Numbered from the stretch's first letter, positions 34,996 through 45,544 are shown. The stretch: 64,000 nt of DNA from Shinella zoogloeoides (GCF_022682305.1 NZ_CP093528.1:509501-573500), one strand, 5' to 3'. The notes: generated by a model not told the origin, from the sequence alone. Program-made: numbers and translations.

Positions 34996-35336
34996 TCGCT
35001 TCCGGCGTTGTGGTTTACGTGTCGTGCCAGCCGGTCGACTTCCGCAAGGGGGCCGCATCCTTGATGGCGCTGGTGCGGGAAGGCGGCCTCGACCCGTTCA
35101 ATGGCGCGCTTTACGTGTTCAGATCGAAACGGGCGGACCGTGTCCGGATCGTCTGGTGGGACGGCAGCGGGGTCTGTCTCTATTCGAAAACCCTGGAAGA
35201 GAACAGCTTCTGCTGGCCGGGCATATCGGCGGCGCGGGTGCGTCTCGACCATTCGCAACTAATGGCGCTGCTGGCTGGAATGGATTGGAAGAAGATCCGT
35301 CCGGCCAAGGTTCGGCGACCGCTGCTGACGGGCTGA
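34992..35336 (+). CDS. tnpB: IS66 TnpB (orf2) protein
   Basis: 114 residues with the hallmark VDFRKGAASLMALV...FNGALYVFRSKRADRVRIVWWDGSGVCLYSKTLEENSFCWP of IS66 Orf2-like proteins. It is an accessory protein of transposition. The start is coupled to tnpA. Confidence 0.94.
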   Translation: MIASGVVVYVSCQPVDFRKGAASLMALVREGGLDPFNGALYVFRSKRADRVRIVWWDGSGVCLYSKTLEENSFCWPGISAARVRLDHSQLMALLAGMDWKKIRPAKVRRPLLTG

Positions 35337-35412
35337 TATCGGCCTGCGGCAAGATGAATCATGTCGCTGTAATGGTTGGGAAAACGGCTGCTTTTGTGCT
35401 CTATTGCCTCCC

Positions 35413-37032
35413 ATGGTTTTGCCCATTCCCGACCTGCCGGACGACGTCGATGCGCTGAAAGCGATGATATCAGCGATGGCCGAGGAACGGGCTGCGAACG
35501 AGGCTCGGCTTGTCGCGGCACAAGCCGAGATCACCCGACTGGAAGCGGTCGAGAAAAGCGCCAACGAGCGGATTGCCAACCTCACATCGATCCTGAAGGT
35601 TCTGCAGCGCACCCAACATGGCACGCGTTCCGAGCGGCTGCGCCTGGCCGTCAACGACGAGCAAGTGTCCTTTGCCTTCGAGGAGATCGAGACCGGCCTT
35701 TCGGCGATCCAGAGCGAACTTGATCGCGCTTCCGGTGACAAGCCGAAACGCGCCCCGCGTCCGCGCAAGGGCTTTGCCGCTCATCTCGAACGCATCGAGG
35801 AGGTGATCGAACCGGACGTCCCCGCCGAGTGCGCGGGGCTGGAGAAGGTTCTGATCGGGGAAGACCGCTCAGAACGGCTGGATGTCGTGCCGCCGAAGTT
35901 CCGGGTCATCGTGACGCGCCGCCCCAAATACGCTTTCCGGGCACGCGACGGCGTGATCCAGGCCCTGGCGCCGGCACACATCATCGAAAGCGGCCTGCCG
36001 ACGGAGCGGCTGCTCGCCTATATCGCCGTCTCCAAATACGCCGACGGTCTTCCACTTTACCGCCAGGAGGCGATCTATTTGCGCGACGGCGTCGAGATCA
36101 GCCGGAATTTGATGGCCCAATGGATGGGGCATCTGGGCTTCGAGCTTCAGATCTGCGCCGATTATATCCTCGAGCGGGTCAAAGAGGGCGAAAGGGTCTT
36201 TGCCGACGAAACGACCTTGCCCACCTTGGCGCCCGGCTCAGGGAAAACGACGAAAGCCTGGCTTTGGGCTTACGCGCGCGATGATCGACCCTACGGCGGA
36301 ACCAGCCCGCCGATGGTTGCTTATCGGTTTGAAGACAGCCGAGGCGCCGAGTGCGTGGCGCGGCATCTCTCCGGCTTTAGCGGCATCCTGCAGGTCGACG
36401 GTTACTCGGCCTATAGCAACCTGGCCAAGGCGCGGGCCAAGACCGGGAGCAACGAGACGATCCAGCTGGCGGGCTGTTGGGCTCATCTTCGGCGCAAGTT
36501 TTACGACCTGCACATCAGCGGGGTCTCGCAGACGGCGACAGACACCATCGTCGCCATGACCGAACTGTGGAAGGTCGAGGACGAGGTTCGCGGCAAGGAC
36601 GCCGGCACCCGAGCCCGCCGCCGTCAGGAAACGTCCTCGGTCATCGTCACCAGCCTCTTCGAGCTGTGGGAAAAGGAGCTGGGTAAGGTCTCGGGAAAAT
36701 CCAAAACTGCTGAGGCGATCCGCTACGCGCTCACGCGGCGTGAGGCCCTCGAACGCTTCCTGATGGACGGCCGTATCGAAATCGACTCCAACATAGTCGA
36801 ACGCGCGATCAGGCCCCAAACAATTACGAGAAAGAACAGTCTGTTCGCCGGAAGTGAGGGCGGTGGACGGACATGGGCCACGCTGGCCACCTTGCTGCAG
36901 ACCTGCAGAATGAACAGCGTCGATCCGCTGAACTGGCTATCCCAGACCTTGACCCGCATCGCTCAAGGCTGGCCGGTAGCGGATATCGAGGCGCTTATGC
37001 CATGGAACTTCAAGCCTGACGCCATCGGCTGA
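35413..37032 (+). CDS. tnpC: IS66 transposase TnpC
   Basis: 539 residues from ATG 35413. An N-terminal coiled coil (about 10-60) is followed by a zinc-finger-like/linker region and a DDE core: FADETTLPTLAPG (Asp), LQVDGYSAYSNL (Asp) and LERFLMDGRIEIDSNIVERAIRP (Glu). The C-terminal IS66 domain ends in DIEALMPWNF. It is intact. Confidence 0.95.
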   Translation: MVLPIPDLPDDVDALKAMISAMAEERAANEARLVAAQAEITRLEAVEKSANERIANLTSILKVLQRTQHGTRSERLRLAVNDEQVSFAFEEIETGLSAIQSELDRASGDKPKRAPRPRKGFAAHLERIEEVIEPDVPAECAGLEKVLIGEDRSERLDVVPPKFRVIVTRRPKYAFRARDGVIQALAPAHIIESGLPTERLLAYIAVSKYADGLPLYRQEAIYLRDGVEISRNLMAQWMGHLGFELQICADYILERVKEGERVFADETTLPTLAPGSGKTTKAWLWAYARDDRPYGGTSPPMVAYRFEDSRGAECVARHLSGFSGILQVDGYSAYSNLAKARAKTGSNETIQLAGCWAHLRRKFYDLHISGVSQTATDTIVAMTELWKVEDEVRGKDAGTRARRRQETSSVIVTSLFELWEKELGKVSGKSKTAEAIRYALTRREALERFLMDGRIEIDSNIVERAIRPQTITRKNSLFAGSEGGGRTWATLATLLQTCRMNSVDPLNWLSQTLTRIAQGWPVADIEALMPWNFKPDAIG

Positions 37033-37129
37033 CCGCTTACGATCCGGCGGCTCAGTTCCGCGTGGAAACCAACAACGCCCTTAGCATTCCGAATCCTTGG
37101 ATAATCCTCAAGATCAGAACCTGCGGGAG

Positions 37130-38869
37130 TCAGGTTCGACGAGATTCTAGTCGCCTACCAAATGCCTCTCCCTGTGTGTCGTACGCCCGGCGGGCAGATC
37201 CGGGCAAAAGCACGTGGAGCAGTCCCCTTGCACGCGAAAGTCCGGCATAGTGGAGCATGGCCCATCTTTCGTCACCTGTCTCTGCCATGTCGATCGCAAT
37301 CACGACCTGCCGTTCCAATCCCTTGAATGAGTGCATCGTCGTAAATAGCAGAGACCCAGCTCGCAGTGCAGTTTTGTCCGCGGGATCGACAAGTCGACGG
37401 CCCGCTAGTTCGCGCTGCCCCGCGAGGAGTGAGTTCTCATGGCGGCGGGTCGAGAGGATAACGATGTCGCTGGCTGGGACATCCCGGGCGATGAGATCGC
37501 GAATTATCGCTTCTAATTGCGCGATTCCATCTTTCGTATCGGCATGGTAGTGGACTTGGCACTGTGGCCCGTCCGGCGCCCCAACTACGGCCAAGTCAAT
37601 CCCTGAAATGATCGAAGCCTGCACGGCTACCTGGCGAGTGTTCCGGCAATTCTCGAACAGATCATCAAAAGCGGGCGCTCCTTCGCTCAGCCTCTGCTCT
37701 ACCATTTCCTGAGTCTCGACGCTGTAAATGTTCTGAAGCGGGTCCAGGAAAAGGTGCCACTGGCCTCGCCTCAACCCGTCACGAACCAGCAGATCCATAA
37801 CGTCAAGATGCTCCGGGGTAAGAAGGTCCTGAGCCTCGTCAACAATCAGCACGTCCCATAGATCAGGAGCGTGTTCGCAAAGCGCTTCCGCCGCCAGTTC
37901 GGGAAATCGCTTCGGGAAGAACTCGTGGTGGTCAAAGTCCTCCTTCTCAAGTTGTGGTAGGAGGCCGGCGGTTGCGATAAGTTCGCGGTAAAGAGCGTGT
38001 ATATGGCGGACCTCTAGCTTCGCGCCACTGTCATCGGTTGCTAGTCCCTCACGCACATGGGCGGCCAATAGCTGATTGAAGCAGAGCATTAATACGCGCT
38101 TGCCATTAGCGGCGAGCTGTCGCGCTCGTTCCAACGCGATAACCGACTTGCCCGTACCGGCCGCTCCACGCACGACCGTCCGCGGATTGGCCGCGAGGCG
38201 GCGCGACGCTCGTATCTGCTCATTAGACAGGTAGATCAGCCGCGCATCGACACCGGTGAGATACCCGCCCAGGCTTAGTGCCGTTTCAAGATCCGGCCTT
38301 AATATCTGCCTCGCGAGAAGAATCTCGTTCGGTCTGAGGCCGCGATAGGTTCTACCACGCTTTTCGAGATAGACATCATGCCAGTATCGCTGGATTGCGG
38401 AGATGAAGTGGGCAAGGGTATCGCGGAATTTCCGCTTGTCGAGTAGAACCTCCGGTATGATTTCCGCGCCTGTCGTAGTGAAGGTCGTGTAGGGCATCAC
38501 TACACCAAAGCCAAAAAGTACATCCTTGAACGACCCGGCTGCAGCATGAAGACGGTCTCTCACTGCGTTCATGGCGCCCGACGCCTGTGACCACGGGCTC
38601 TCCTTCTTTGTGTAGCTCTTGAAGTCGCCCGAGAAAGTCCATACGCCGTCGGTACAGGATACCTTTCCTCCCTTCACCTCGATCGCAAACACGCCGAGGT
38701 GCGACAGGATTATCATGTCCGCTTCGCCCCAGATCTTTTTCTCGTGACCCGGCAATCCCAGCGAATGGAGCACAACCCAGTCGTCCGGCAATTCGCGACC
38801 CAGCCGCTCATAGACGAGCCGCTCGCTGTTAGGACAACGCTCAGGAACATCGGGGATCAAGACTGCCAT
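37130..38869 (-). CDS. NERD-domain superfamily 1 (UvrD/Rep-like) helicase
   Basis: 579 residues. The N-terminal NERD nuclease-related domain (about 10-130) has WGEADMIILSHLGVFAIEVKGGKVSC, with the D...EVK nuclease-type core. The SF1 helicase part has Walker A RGAAGTGKSVIAL (about 236-248), DEAQDLLTPEHLDVM (Walker B), a Q-rich motif FLDPLQNIY, and MHSFKGLERQVVIAI plus AGLSRARGLLHVL near the end. It overlaps drmB by 13 bp, so it is co-translated with the DrmA-DrmB pair. NERD-helicases recur in defence islands. Here it probably unwinds and cuts invading DNA. Confidence 0.9.
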   Translation of the reverse strand: MAVLIPDVPERCPNSERLVYERLGRELPDDWVVLHSLGLPGHEKKIWGEADMIILSHLGVFAIEVKGGKVSCTDGVWTFSGDFKSYTKKESPWSQASGAMNAVRDRLHAAAGSFKDVLFGFGVVMPYTTFTTTGAEIIPEVLLDKRKFRDTLAHFISAIQRYWHDVYLEKRGRTYRGLRPNEILLARQILRPDLETALSLGGYLTGVDARLIYLSNEQIRASRRLAANPRTVVRGAAGTGKSVIALERARQLAANGKRVLMLCFNQLLAAHVREGLATDDSGAKLEVRHIHALYRELIATAGLLPQLEKEDFDHHEFFPKRFPELAAEALCEHAPDLWDVLIVDEAQDLLTPEHLDVMDLLVRDGLRRGQWHLFLDPLQNIYSVETQEMVEQRLSEGAPAFDDLFENCRNTRQVAVQASIISGIDLAVVGAPDGPQCQVHYHADTKDGIAQLEAIIRDLIARDVPASDIVILSTRRHENSLLAGQRELAGRRLVDPADKTALRAGSLLFTTMHSFKGLERQVVIAIDMAETGDERWAMLHYAGLSRARGLLHVLLPGSARRAYDTQGEAFGRRLESRRT

Positions 38870-40746
38870 TCTGCCTCCGGCATCAGATTGCCAAAAAAGC
38901 CAGAAAACGACTGATCTGCGTCACCAACCAGAACAGCGCGATCGAGTTCGCGGTTGAAGCGCTCACAGGCGGTTTCGGGAAGAAGAAGGCAGCAGTGACA
39001 GGCCGCACCGCTAATCCGGTCGCCTGACTGCTTGGGATCCGTCTCCAGGCACACCGGATCGCTGCCACACCATCCGGCATTAGCAAGCGTTCGAAGTACG
39101 ATCGGTTGAAGCAGGTCGGGGGCGCTCAGGCGGACAAGCCCTCCAAGACTGCCTTCGGAGTCTGGCGAGCCGGTGTAGATCAGGACGCCATTCATGGTTC
39201 TCCCAGTGTCGGAAACAAATAGCCGTTCGCGCAATGCAGAGGCCGAGTAGCCGCACTCGACCGAAATCTGTCGAATGAAAGCGTGAGCGAAGGAGTGTAC
39301 CAGCAATAGACGCGGGGTGATTGTGTAGTCTCGCTCGTAGCCACGCTCTTCGGCAATCTGCCTGCTCCGAGTTTCAAGGATGGCGACGCGCGCGGCCAAA
39401 CTAGGATTGTCGTCGATCCACTTATCGACGTTTTCCGTCCTGAAGCGCAGAAAGATGCCTTCACCTCTGATTTCGGCACCGGGCAGCCAAGTCCTTTCAG
39501 TCTTCGAGAGCGGGGAAACCTTTCCTTCCGCGATCGCTTGTCGAACGCGCTCCGGACTGACTGGATGCGGTTCAATTCGGGAGAACCCTGCTAAGGCACG
39601 CACCTCGCGAAGTCGCGAGGTAGCTCCGACCAGATCGAACCAGTGTGAGAGCGCTTGGGGTGGGGCGAACACCTCGTTCTGGAACTGCGGCACAACCCCG
39701 CCGACAATGGGGTCGTCGCGGTCCTGCGACAGGGCGTCATACTCTTGCTCACGCGCGATCTTTTCGGTCAAACAAGGGCCGCCTACTTCAATCGATCGCA
39801 GCCGTAGGTATGCGGCCAGCAACTGGTCAACCGGGACGCCGTAGGTTTGCGACACACCCGTCAGCACGGAGGGAAGCGCCGCCTCAGGCACTCCATCCAG
39901 ATACATTCGGGATTGCTCGACGATCTGCGTCAACGCCTCTGATGCAGGAGGTATAGACAATGCTGAGCCAACTACACCGAAGTGCACGTTAGAGGCACCG
40001 CGCTGCAAAGCGCGGACCTGCTCCCGGCAGTCAGCCTGACGGTCATGTAACCATGGCCTGAAGCCATCGCACGTCCAACCGGTCAGCGCATCAGCACCAA
40101 AGGCTGTTCCGAGCGATTGCATGGTTCTCCGTTCCGGGGTGCTGCAAGCCTCGCAGACCACAAAGAGGTCTGCGAGCGATGCGGACTCACCGCGCGAGCC
40201 CAGCCGCAGCAGGGGACGCTGGCAAATGCCCCCTTCACAACCACGATGCGCCCACCATTCCCAAGGGAAGTCGCTGAGGTGACCCCGACGACAGGCTACG
40301 ACAAAGCGGACGGGGTTCGTGAAGACTTTGCCACCATGGGCCGTGCAGCGAAGCCGAGACCCATCGTCAGCCAGTTCGAAGGGAGTGCCCTCCCGTCCTA
40401 TGATATGGCACTTCGGGCATTCATGCCACTCGGGGAACCTGACGGCAGGTGCTGCGCTGCGAGCGCGGATCTGTGTTGTTCCGGCAATTTGCTCCTTCAC
40501 AGGACCCAGGCGGAAGTGGCTGACGCCAAGCATCGACTGCAGGCGCTCCTCGCCGATCCTAAGCGACGGAAGCGAGTTGATCCGCTCCCAGTCCTCCAAT
40601 CCCATCGGCATGAACGAGCCCTTCTCGAGGTCGATGATCGCCCCAATGCCGAAAGAAGAGACAAGCTGGGATCGGCGAACCGTCCCGATCGGTTCCACCG
40701 CATCAGTAGGTTCGGACGCGGGGGCGTTCCGGGGACGTCTTGCCAT
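38857..40746 (-). CDS. drmB: DUF1998 protein, DrmB of a DISARM-like system
   Basis: 629 residues. The start VGTVRRSQLVSSFGIGAIIDL-type opening (GTVRRSQLVSSFGIGAIIDLEKGSFMPMG) and cysteine pairs (ECPKCH..., ACRRGH, CEAC, CHCCLLLPETACERFN) mark the zinc-binding DUF1998/DrmB family. The C-terminal DUF1998 part has LLVHSFAHAFIRQISVECGYSASALRERLF. It starts 2 bp after drmA and overlaps the NERD-helicase gene. In DISARM, DrmA and DrmB form the complex that senses and blocks entering DNA. The catalytic role of DrmB is not shown here. Confidence 0.86.
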   Translation of the reverse strand: MARRPRNAPASEPTDAVEPIGTVRRSQLVSSFGIGAIIDLEKGSFMPMGLEDWERINSLPSLRIGEERLQSMLGVSHFRLGPVKEQIAGTTQIRARSAAPAVRFPEWHECPKCHIIGREGTPFELADDGSRLRCTAHGGKVFTNPVRFVVACRRGHLSDFPWEWWAHRGCEGGICQRPLLRLGSRGESASLADLFVVCEACSTPERRTMQSLGTAFGADALTGWTCDGFRPWLHDRQADCREQVRALQRGASNVHFGVVGSALSIPPASEALTQIVEQSRMYLDGVPEAALPSVLTGVSQTYGVPVDQLLAAYLRLRSIEVGGPCLTEKIAREQEYDALSQDRDDPIVGGVVPQFQNEVFAPPQALSHWFDLVGATSRLREVRALAGFSRIEPHPVSPERVRQAIAEGKVSPLSKTERTWLPGAEIRGEGIFLRFRTENVDKWIDDNPSLAARVAILETRSRQIAEERGYERDYTITPRLLLVHSFAHAFIRQISVECGYSASALRERLFVSDTGRTMNGVLIYTGSPDSEGSLGGLVRLSAPDLLQPIVLRTLANAGWCGSDPVCLETDPKQSGDRISGAACHCCLLLPETACERFNRELDRAVLVGDADQSFSGFFGNLMPEAEWQS

Positions 40747-40748
40747 AT

Positions 40749-41480
40749 TCAGTTCCTCCTGCTGATCGATTTCAAGGCAAAGGCTGTTGAGGGTTCGACC
40801 TCACGCATAGAATTCGGGGTTGCCCAGGCCAGCGAACCCGGTTGTCCTCCCTCCTCAGCCGACAGCATCAGATGTGGCTTGGTCTTCCCGAATGGCGCGG
40901 ACCGTTTCCAATAGAGCAGGTCGGTTCCGGCAGCTTGAGCGCTTTGGCTTCTCGACGCCCATTCTTCGACGATGGCATCAATGTCCTCAGCGGCATCTTC
41001 TCCCTCAATTCCGTCCGAAGCTGAAACCGCACGTTGTCGGATGGCGTCAATAAGCCGTCTGACTTCTTTGTCCTGGGGGTCGAAAGCTATGGCGTCCTGG
41101 TCGTCCTCCATACCATCGGTGAGGTGCCGGACTGCGGCCGCGATTACAGCATGAAGCGCTTTGTCTCGCGCCCGGGGAGCCCAAGGTGTGACACTCGTCG
41201 CCTCGACGCTTCGGTATAGTGCGCTGTGATAGGTGAGGAAGTGCTCAAAGTGAGAGACGTCCCGGGGACGGCCGAAATTGTAGAGAGTCATTACAAGACC
41301 GTCGAGGCCCCGGCCCACTCGGCTGCTCGCTTGAATGTATTCTGCGGTCGATTTTGGCTGTCCGTTCACCAGCATCAGACCGAGCCGAGAAACATCGACC
41401 CCTACGGAAATCATATTTGATGCCAGGACCGAATCACGCGGCTGGGGTTCGAACGGATCGCTGCCATCTGTAAGCGGATT
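40749..41480 (-). pseudogene. drmA: C-terminal fragment of DrmA helicase (interrupted by IS66)
   Basis: About 243 codons from the IS66 target duplication to the stop. It contains SVLASNMISVGVDVSRLGLMLVNGQPKSTAEYIQASSRVGRG, helicase motifs V and VI as in DrmA. The reading frame continues directly from the other fragment: joining at AATCCGCT gives LGNPLTDGSDPFEPQPRDSVLASNM. No usable start exists before ATG 41414, so this part is probably silent or makes a fragment. It stops 2 bp before drmB, so drmB expression could still come from an IS promoter. Confidence 0.87.
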
Positions 41481-41537
41481 GTATCCATCCGAGGAGGGCC
41501 GCGGGATTTTGGGCGCCGCGCGTGGTAACGTCGGTTC

Positions 41538-41771
41538 ATGGAGATCGATGAGGACAAGATCGACGATGCCGTCTTGGCGCTGTTATGGCTGACGCTGCAT
41601 AACGAGCGTTGTGCCTGGAAGGGCTTCGACTGGGCAACGACGGATCGGCTTCACAAGAAGGGCTTGATCGGCGACCCTGTCAACAAGTCGAAGTCATTGA
41701 TCCTGACCGATGAAGGCTTGGAGCGTTCGGAAGCGTTGTTCCGGGAGCTGTTTACGCGGCCGCCGCAATAG
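41538..41771 (+). CDS. DUF6429 passenger protein of the IS66 element
   Basis: 77 residues, [22 protein letters not shown]...[18 protein letters not shown]...[20 protein letters not shown], a winged-helix-like small protein typical of DUF6429. It is a common passenger of IS66-type and other transposons in Proteobacteria. It converges on tnpC and overlaps its end by 20 bp. The function is unknown, possibly regulatory. Confidence 0.8.
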   Translation: MEIDEDKIDDAVLALLWLTLHNERCAWKGFDWATTDRLHKKGLIGDPVNKSKSLILTDEGLERSEALFRELFTRPPQ

Positions 41772-41947
41772 CCGTCCCTTTGTGTGTCTTCCATTGCCAA
41801 GGCAGCAGTTCGTGCAGGCGGGAGACGGGAAGATCGGCGATGCGAGCGAACACATCGGCGAGCCACGCTTTTGGGTCGACGTCGTTGAGACGGCAAGTGA
41901 ACCGCACCGGGTTTGCCGGAGACCCCAACTTGTGAGAAGTAGGGTCT

Positions 41948-42277
41948 ATGACAAGCAAGACGACGAACAAGTTTTCTCCCGAAGTGCGCGCCCGCGCCGT
42001 TCGAATGGTTGTCGAGCATGAAGCAGAGCATCCTTCGCGGTGGGCGGCCGTGTCTTCCATAGCTGCCAAGATCGGCTGCTCGGCGCATACGCTCAATGAA
42101 TGGGTGAAGAAGGCTGAGGTGGACAGCGGCAAGCGAGCTGGCCTGCCGAGTGACGTCGCCGAGAAGATGAAGGCTCTGGAGCGGGAGAACCGCGAGCTTC
42201 GTCAGGCCAACGAGATTTTGCGCAAAGCCTCTGCGTATTTTGCGATGGCGGAGCTCGACCGCCCAATGAAGCGATGA
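41948..42277 (+). CDS. IS3-family transposase orfA (HTH, leucine zipper)
   Basis: 109 residues: [49 protein letters not shown] helix-turn-helix, then the heptad helix [26 protein letters not shown]. The ATGA overlap with orfB suggests coupling or a -1 frameshift fusion as in other IS3 elements. Confidence 0.92.
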   Translation: MTSKTTNKFSPEVRARAVRMVVEHEAEHPSRWAAVSSIAAKIGCSAHTLNEWVKKAEVDSGKRAGLPSDVAEKMKALERENRELRQANEILRKASAYFAMAELDRPMKR

Positions 42278-43179
42278 TTTCCTTCATCGACGAACACCGC
42301 TCGGTGCTCGGGGTCGAGCCGATCTGCAGGCTGCTGCCGATTGCCCCGTCCACCTATTATGAAGTCGTCGCCAAGCGCACGGACGTGGGTCGCCTATCGG
42401 CCCGCGCCCGGCGCGATATGGCTATGAAAGTCGAGATACGCCGGGTGTTCAACGAGAACTTCCAGGTCTATGGCGTGCGGAAAGTGTGGCGACAGTTGCA
42501 GCGAGAAGGCTTCGATATCGCTCGCTGCACCGTCGCAAGGCTCATGAGAATGATGGGTCTTCAAGGCATCATTCGTGGCAAGCCGATCAAAACCACTGTA
42601 TCGGACAAGTCTGCCCCGTGTCCGCTCGACCGCGTCAATCGCCACTTCAAGGCTCCCGCGCCGAACATGCTGTGGTTATCCGATTTCACCTATGTCGCGA
42701 CCTGGCAGGGCTTCGTTTACGTGGCCTTCGTGATCGATGCCTTTGCCCGACGTATCGTCGGTTGGCGGGCAAGCCGGACTGCCCATGCGGGCTTTGTCCT
42801 CGATGCTCTGGAGCAGGCACTTCATGATCGGCGGCCCGTCAAACGGGGCGGGCTGGTTCATCATTCCGACCGCGGCTCGCAATACGTGTCGATTCGCTAT
42901 TCTGAGCGGCTGGCGGAGGCGGGCATCGAGCCGTCTGTCGGGAGCGTCGGTGATTCCTATGACAACGCTCTCGCCGAAACGATCAACGGCCTTTACAAAG
43001 CCGAGGTCATCCATCGCCGGGGACCATGGCGCAACTTCGAAGCCGTGGAGTTCGCCACACTCGAATGGGTGGACTGGTTCAACAACCGACGCCTTCTGGA
43101 GCCCATCGGCAACATACCGCCAGCCGAGGCAGAAGAACGATACCATGCCATGCTGGACGCGCCAGCCATGGCCGCATAA
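42274..43179 (+). CDS. IS3-family transposase orfB (rve DDE integrase)
   Basis: 301 residues with an HTH_21 segment ([33 protein letters not shown]) and the integrase core: [32 protein letters not shown] (Asp), [49 protein letters not shown] (Asp and Glu). It is complete. Confidence 0.95.
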   Translation: MISFIDEHRSVLGVEPICRLLPIAPSTYYEVVAKRTDVGRLSARARRDMAMKVEIRRVFNENFQVYGVRKVWRQLQREGFDIARCTVARLMRMMGLQGIIRGKPIKTTVSDKSAPCPLDRVNRHFKAPAPNMLWLSDFTYVATWQGFVYVAFVIDAFARRIVGWRASRTAHAGFVLDALEQALHDRRPVKRGGLVHHSDRGSQYVSIRYSERLAEAGIEPSVGSVGDSYDNALAETINGLYKAEVIHRRGPWRNFEAVEFATLEWVDWFNNRRLLEPIGNIPPAEAEERYHAMLDAPAMAA

Positions 43180-44822
43180 CTTAAACCAAACGGTCTCCGG
43201 TAAACTCGGCGCGGTTCACAAGTCGTGATCACGGAGAGCATGATGGCGGCTCGATCGGCCCCACGCTGGGAACCGGCGAAGGTCCAGTTGCGGCGCCCGA
43301 GCGCAATTCCTCTCAGCGCGCGCTCGGCGGCATTGTTCGTGAGACAAATCCGGCCATCTTCCAGGAAACGGGCAAACCCATCCCAGCGCTTCAGCATGTA
43401 ATCGATCGGCTCGATCACCTCGGACGATTTGCTGAGCGTGGCGCGCTCCCGTTTCAGCCACTCGTGCATGTCATCGAACAGCGGCTTGCTCTTTTCCTGC
43501 CGCGCGGCCAGTCGTTCTTCGGCGCTCAATCCATTGATCTGGCGCTCGATCTCGAACAGCGCGTCGTAGCGTTGGACGGCCTCCAATGCGATCGGCGAGA
43601 TCGGCTTTCCTTTGCGTTTGCGGTTACGGGCACTTTTCTGGATGTCGGCCAGTTCAAAGAATTTGCGCCGCGCGTGCGCATGACAAAAGGCGAAGGTGAT
43701 CGGTACCGCTTTCTTTTCGGCGACACTGAGCGGCTCGAAGCCATTGTAACAATCACTCTGCAGAATACCGCCATACTCGGCCAGGTGCTTCTGCGGGTGC
43801 TCGCCGCGGCGGTCGCTCGACGCATAGTATATGGCCGCCGGCGCTGCCGCGCCGCCGTAGGGTCGATCATCGCACACGTACGTCCATATTCGCCCGGTCG
43901 TGCATTTGTCTTTGGCCTGGATGGGAATGGTGGTGTCGTCGCCAAAAAGGCGCTCGGCCGCGAAGACATGCGCCTCGATCAGATCAAAGATCGGCAGGAG
44001 CGCGGCTGTGCCATACCCGACCTGGTCGGCCAGCGTCGAGGTCGAAAGCTCGATGCCCTCACATTTGAACCGGGTGCTCTGGCGGTTGAGGGGGCTATGC
44101 ATACCAAACTTGTCAAAGAGGATCGTCGCCAGCAGATGAGGACCGATGAAGCCGCGTGGCGTGGCATGGAACGGCGCCGGCGGCTGGCTGATCGCCTCGC
44201 AGTCTCGGCAGGTAAATTTCTCCCGCACCGTCTCGATCACTTTGAACCGGCGCGGAACCTCCTCGAGCGTCTCAGTGACGTCCTCGCCCAGTTTCGACAG
44301 GCGCGACCCGCCGCAGCATGCACAGGTGACTGGGGGATCGATCACCACGCGCTCACGCTCGATATCCTCCGGCCACGGCTTTCGGACCGGCCGTTTGCGC
44401 GTGAACGACCGCACGCTCGAGGTCTTGGCGGCAGCCGCCTGCGCTGCGGCTTCATCTTCCGTCGCCGCCATCACCAGTTCTTCGAGCTGCAATTCCATCT
44501 GGTCGATCAGGCGCGCCGTGCGCTCGGATCGCCGGCCGCGCAGTTCCCGCTTCAGCTTTTCGATCGCCAGTTCCAGACTGGCAATCAAGGCCTCACTGTC
44601 CGACAGCATGGCCTGCGCATTGGCGGCTTGCGCCACTGCCATGTCCCGCTCGGCGACGACGGTATCGCGCTCGGCGACAACGACGTCGCGTTCAGCCTGT
44701 AACATCTCGCGCTCGGAAAGCAGCGCCAGATAGGCGTTCGCAAGGTCCGCAGGAAGATCCACAGGCTTCGAAGTCATGAAGCCATTCGATCAGATTCACT
44801 CAATATTTTCAATGCAATAATG

Positions 44823-45176
44823 CTATCCGACCCGTGTCGGACGCCAGGTTTCCTGCGGATTGCGCCAGTCGATCCCGGACAACAAATAAGATAATTGCGC
44901 CGGTGAGATCGCTACCGCGCCGCCCTCCATATTCGGCCAGATAAACCGGCCCTTCTCCAGGCGCCGCGTAAAAAGGCAGGCGCCCAGACCATCATGCCAG
45001 ATGATCTTCAATATATCCGATCTGCGCCCCCTGAAGACGAAGAGATGCCCTGACAACGGATCATGCTTCAGCACCTCCTGCACCCGAAGCGCCAGGGAGG
45101 GAAAGCCACAGCGCATGTCCGTATACCCCGTCGAAAGCCAGACCTTGACCCCTGTTCCCATCGGAAACGGATTCAC
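44823..45176 (-). CDS. tnpB: IS66 TnpB (orf2) protein, copy 2
   Basis: 117 residues with GVKVWLSTGYTDMRCGFPSLALRVQEVLKHDPLSGHLFVFRGRRSDILKIIWHDGLGACLFTRRLEKGRFIWP, the IS66 Orf2 domain. It overlaps tnpA by 4 bp. It is clearly different from the TnpB of copy 1. Confidence 0.94.
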   Translation of the reverse strand: MNPFPMGTGVKVWLSTGYTDMRCGFPSLALRVQEVLKHDPLSGHLFVFRGRRSDILKIIWHDGLGACLFTRRLEKGRFIWPNMEGGAVAISPAQLSYLLSGIDWRNPQETWRPTRVG

Positions 45177-45544
45177 CGCAGCGCCTCCAGTCCGCGCAGG
45201 ATCCGGAGCAGCGCTTCAACGTCGACATCGCGGTCCACAATCACACGGCGACCATTCGCGCTGACAACCTCCATCCGGCTGGCGTTCGGCAATGACCCTG
45301 CTGCTGGCTCTACCTCTGGCACAAGTAGCGCCGGGACAAAGCCACCGACAGGAGACCCAACATCCAGTTGCCACACTCGTGCGAGCCGGCGCCATTCATA
45401 TAACTGAGAACGCGATATTCCATGTCGCCGCGCCGTCGTCGCACACAAGCCAGGTTCCGAATAGCTCTCGGCGACAATCTGGAGCTTCATCTCTTTGCTA
45501 AATCGACGACGCCGACCCGTGTCGACAATCTCAACTCGATCCAT
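45173..45544 (-). CDS. tnpA: IS66 TnpA (orf1) protein, copy 2
   Basis: About 123 residues from ATG 45544 (MDRVEIVDTGRRRRFSKEMKLQIVAESYSEPGLCATTARRHGISRSQLYEWRRLAR...). The N-terminal HTH is typical of IS66 TnpA. A longer frame upstream to 45598 would begin inside the near-palindrome around TGACGTCA that precedes the gene, so the internal start is preferred. Confidence 0.9.
   Translation of the reverse strand: MDRVEIVDTGRRRRFSKEMKLQIVAESYSEPGLCATTARRHGISRSQLYEWRRLARVWQLDVGSPVGGFVPALLVPEVEPAAGSLPNASRMEVVSANGRRVIVDRDVDVEALLRILRGLEALR

Larger units (their letters stand above)
34517..37040 (+). mobile_element. Complete IS66-family element, copy 1
   Basis: The 2524-bp element has ends GTAAGCGGTTAG (left) and, read inward, GTAAGCGGTCAG (right). 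It is flanked by an exact 8-bp target duplication GATCCGGC (34509-34516 and 37041-37048). It carries tnpA, tnpB and tnpC in order, the standard IS66 set. It is inserted between the 278-aa and NERD-helicase genes and breaks no coding sequence, though it may separate an operon. Confidence 0.95.
41899..43218 (+). mobile_element. IS3-family element (IS51-type) nested in tnpC
   Basis: 1320 bp, with ends TGAACCGCACCGGGTTT and, read inward, TGAACCGCGCCGAGTTT, both continuing CCGGAGACC. It starts with TG and ends with CA as IS3 elements do. A 4-bp duplication CAAG flanks it (41895-41898 and 43219-43222). Two overlapping frames orfA/orfB are intact. It is therefore younger than the IS66 insertion that it broke. 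Confidence 0.94.
41752..44777 (-). pseudogene. tnpC: IS66 transposase TnpC, split by nested IS3 element
   Basis: Coding runs from 44777 to about 43219 and resumes at 41898-41752 after the IS3. The first part has a coiled coil (DVVVAERDTVVAERDMAVAQAANAQ), CACCGG...CRDCEA zinc-type cysteines, FGDDTTIPI (Asp), LQSDCYNGF (Asp) and the FLEDGRICLTNNAAERALRGIALGRRNW region (Glu). The second part reads [34 protein letters not shown]. Removing the IS3 and one CAAG restores one frame (...[11 protein letters not shown]...). As it stands the last 45 or so residues are replaced. Confidence 0.92.

Noticed and set aside
30903..40746. DrmC phospholipase-D or a DNA methyltransferase in the defence module
   Set aside because: No HxK...D repeats and no NPPY/DPPY plus SAM-binding motif were found. 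The only NPPY in the region at large belongs to prmB.
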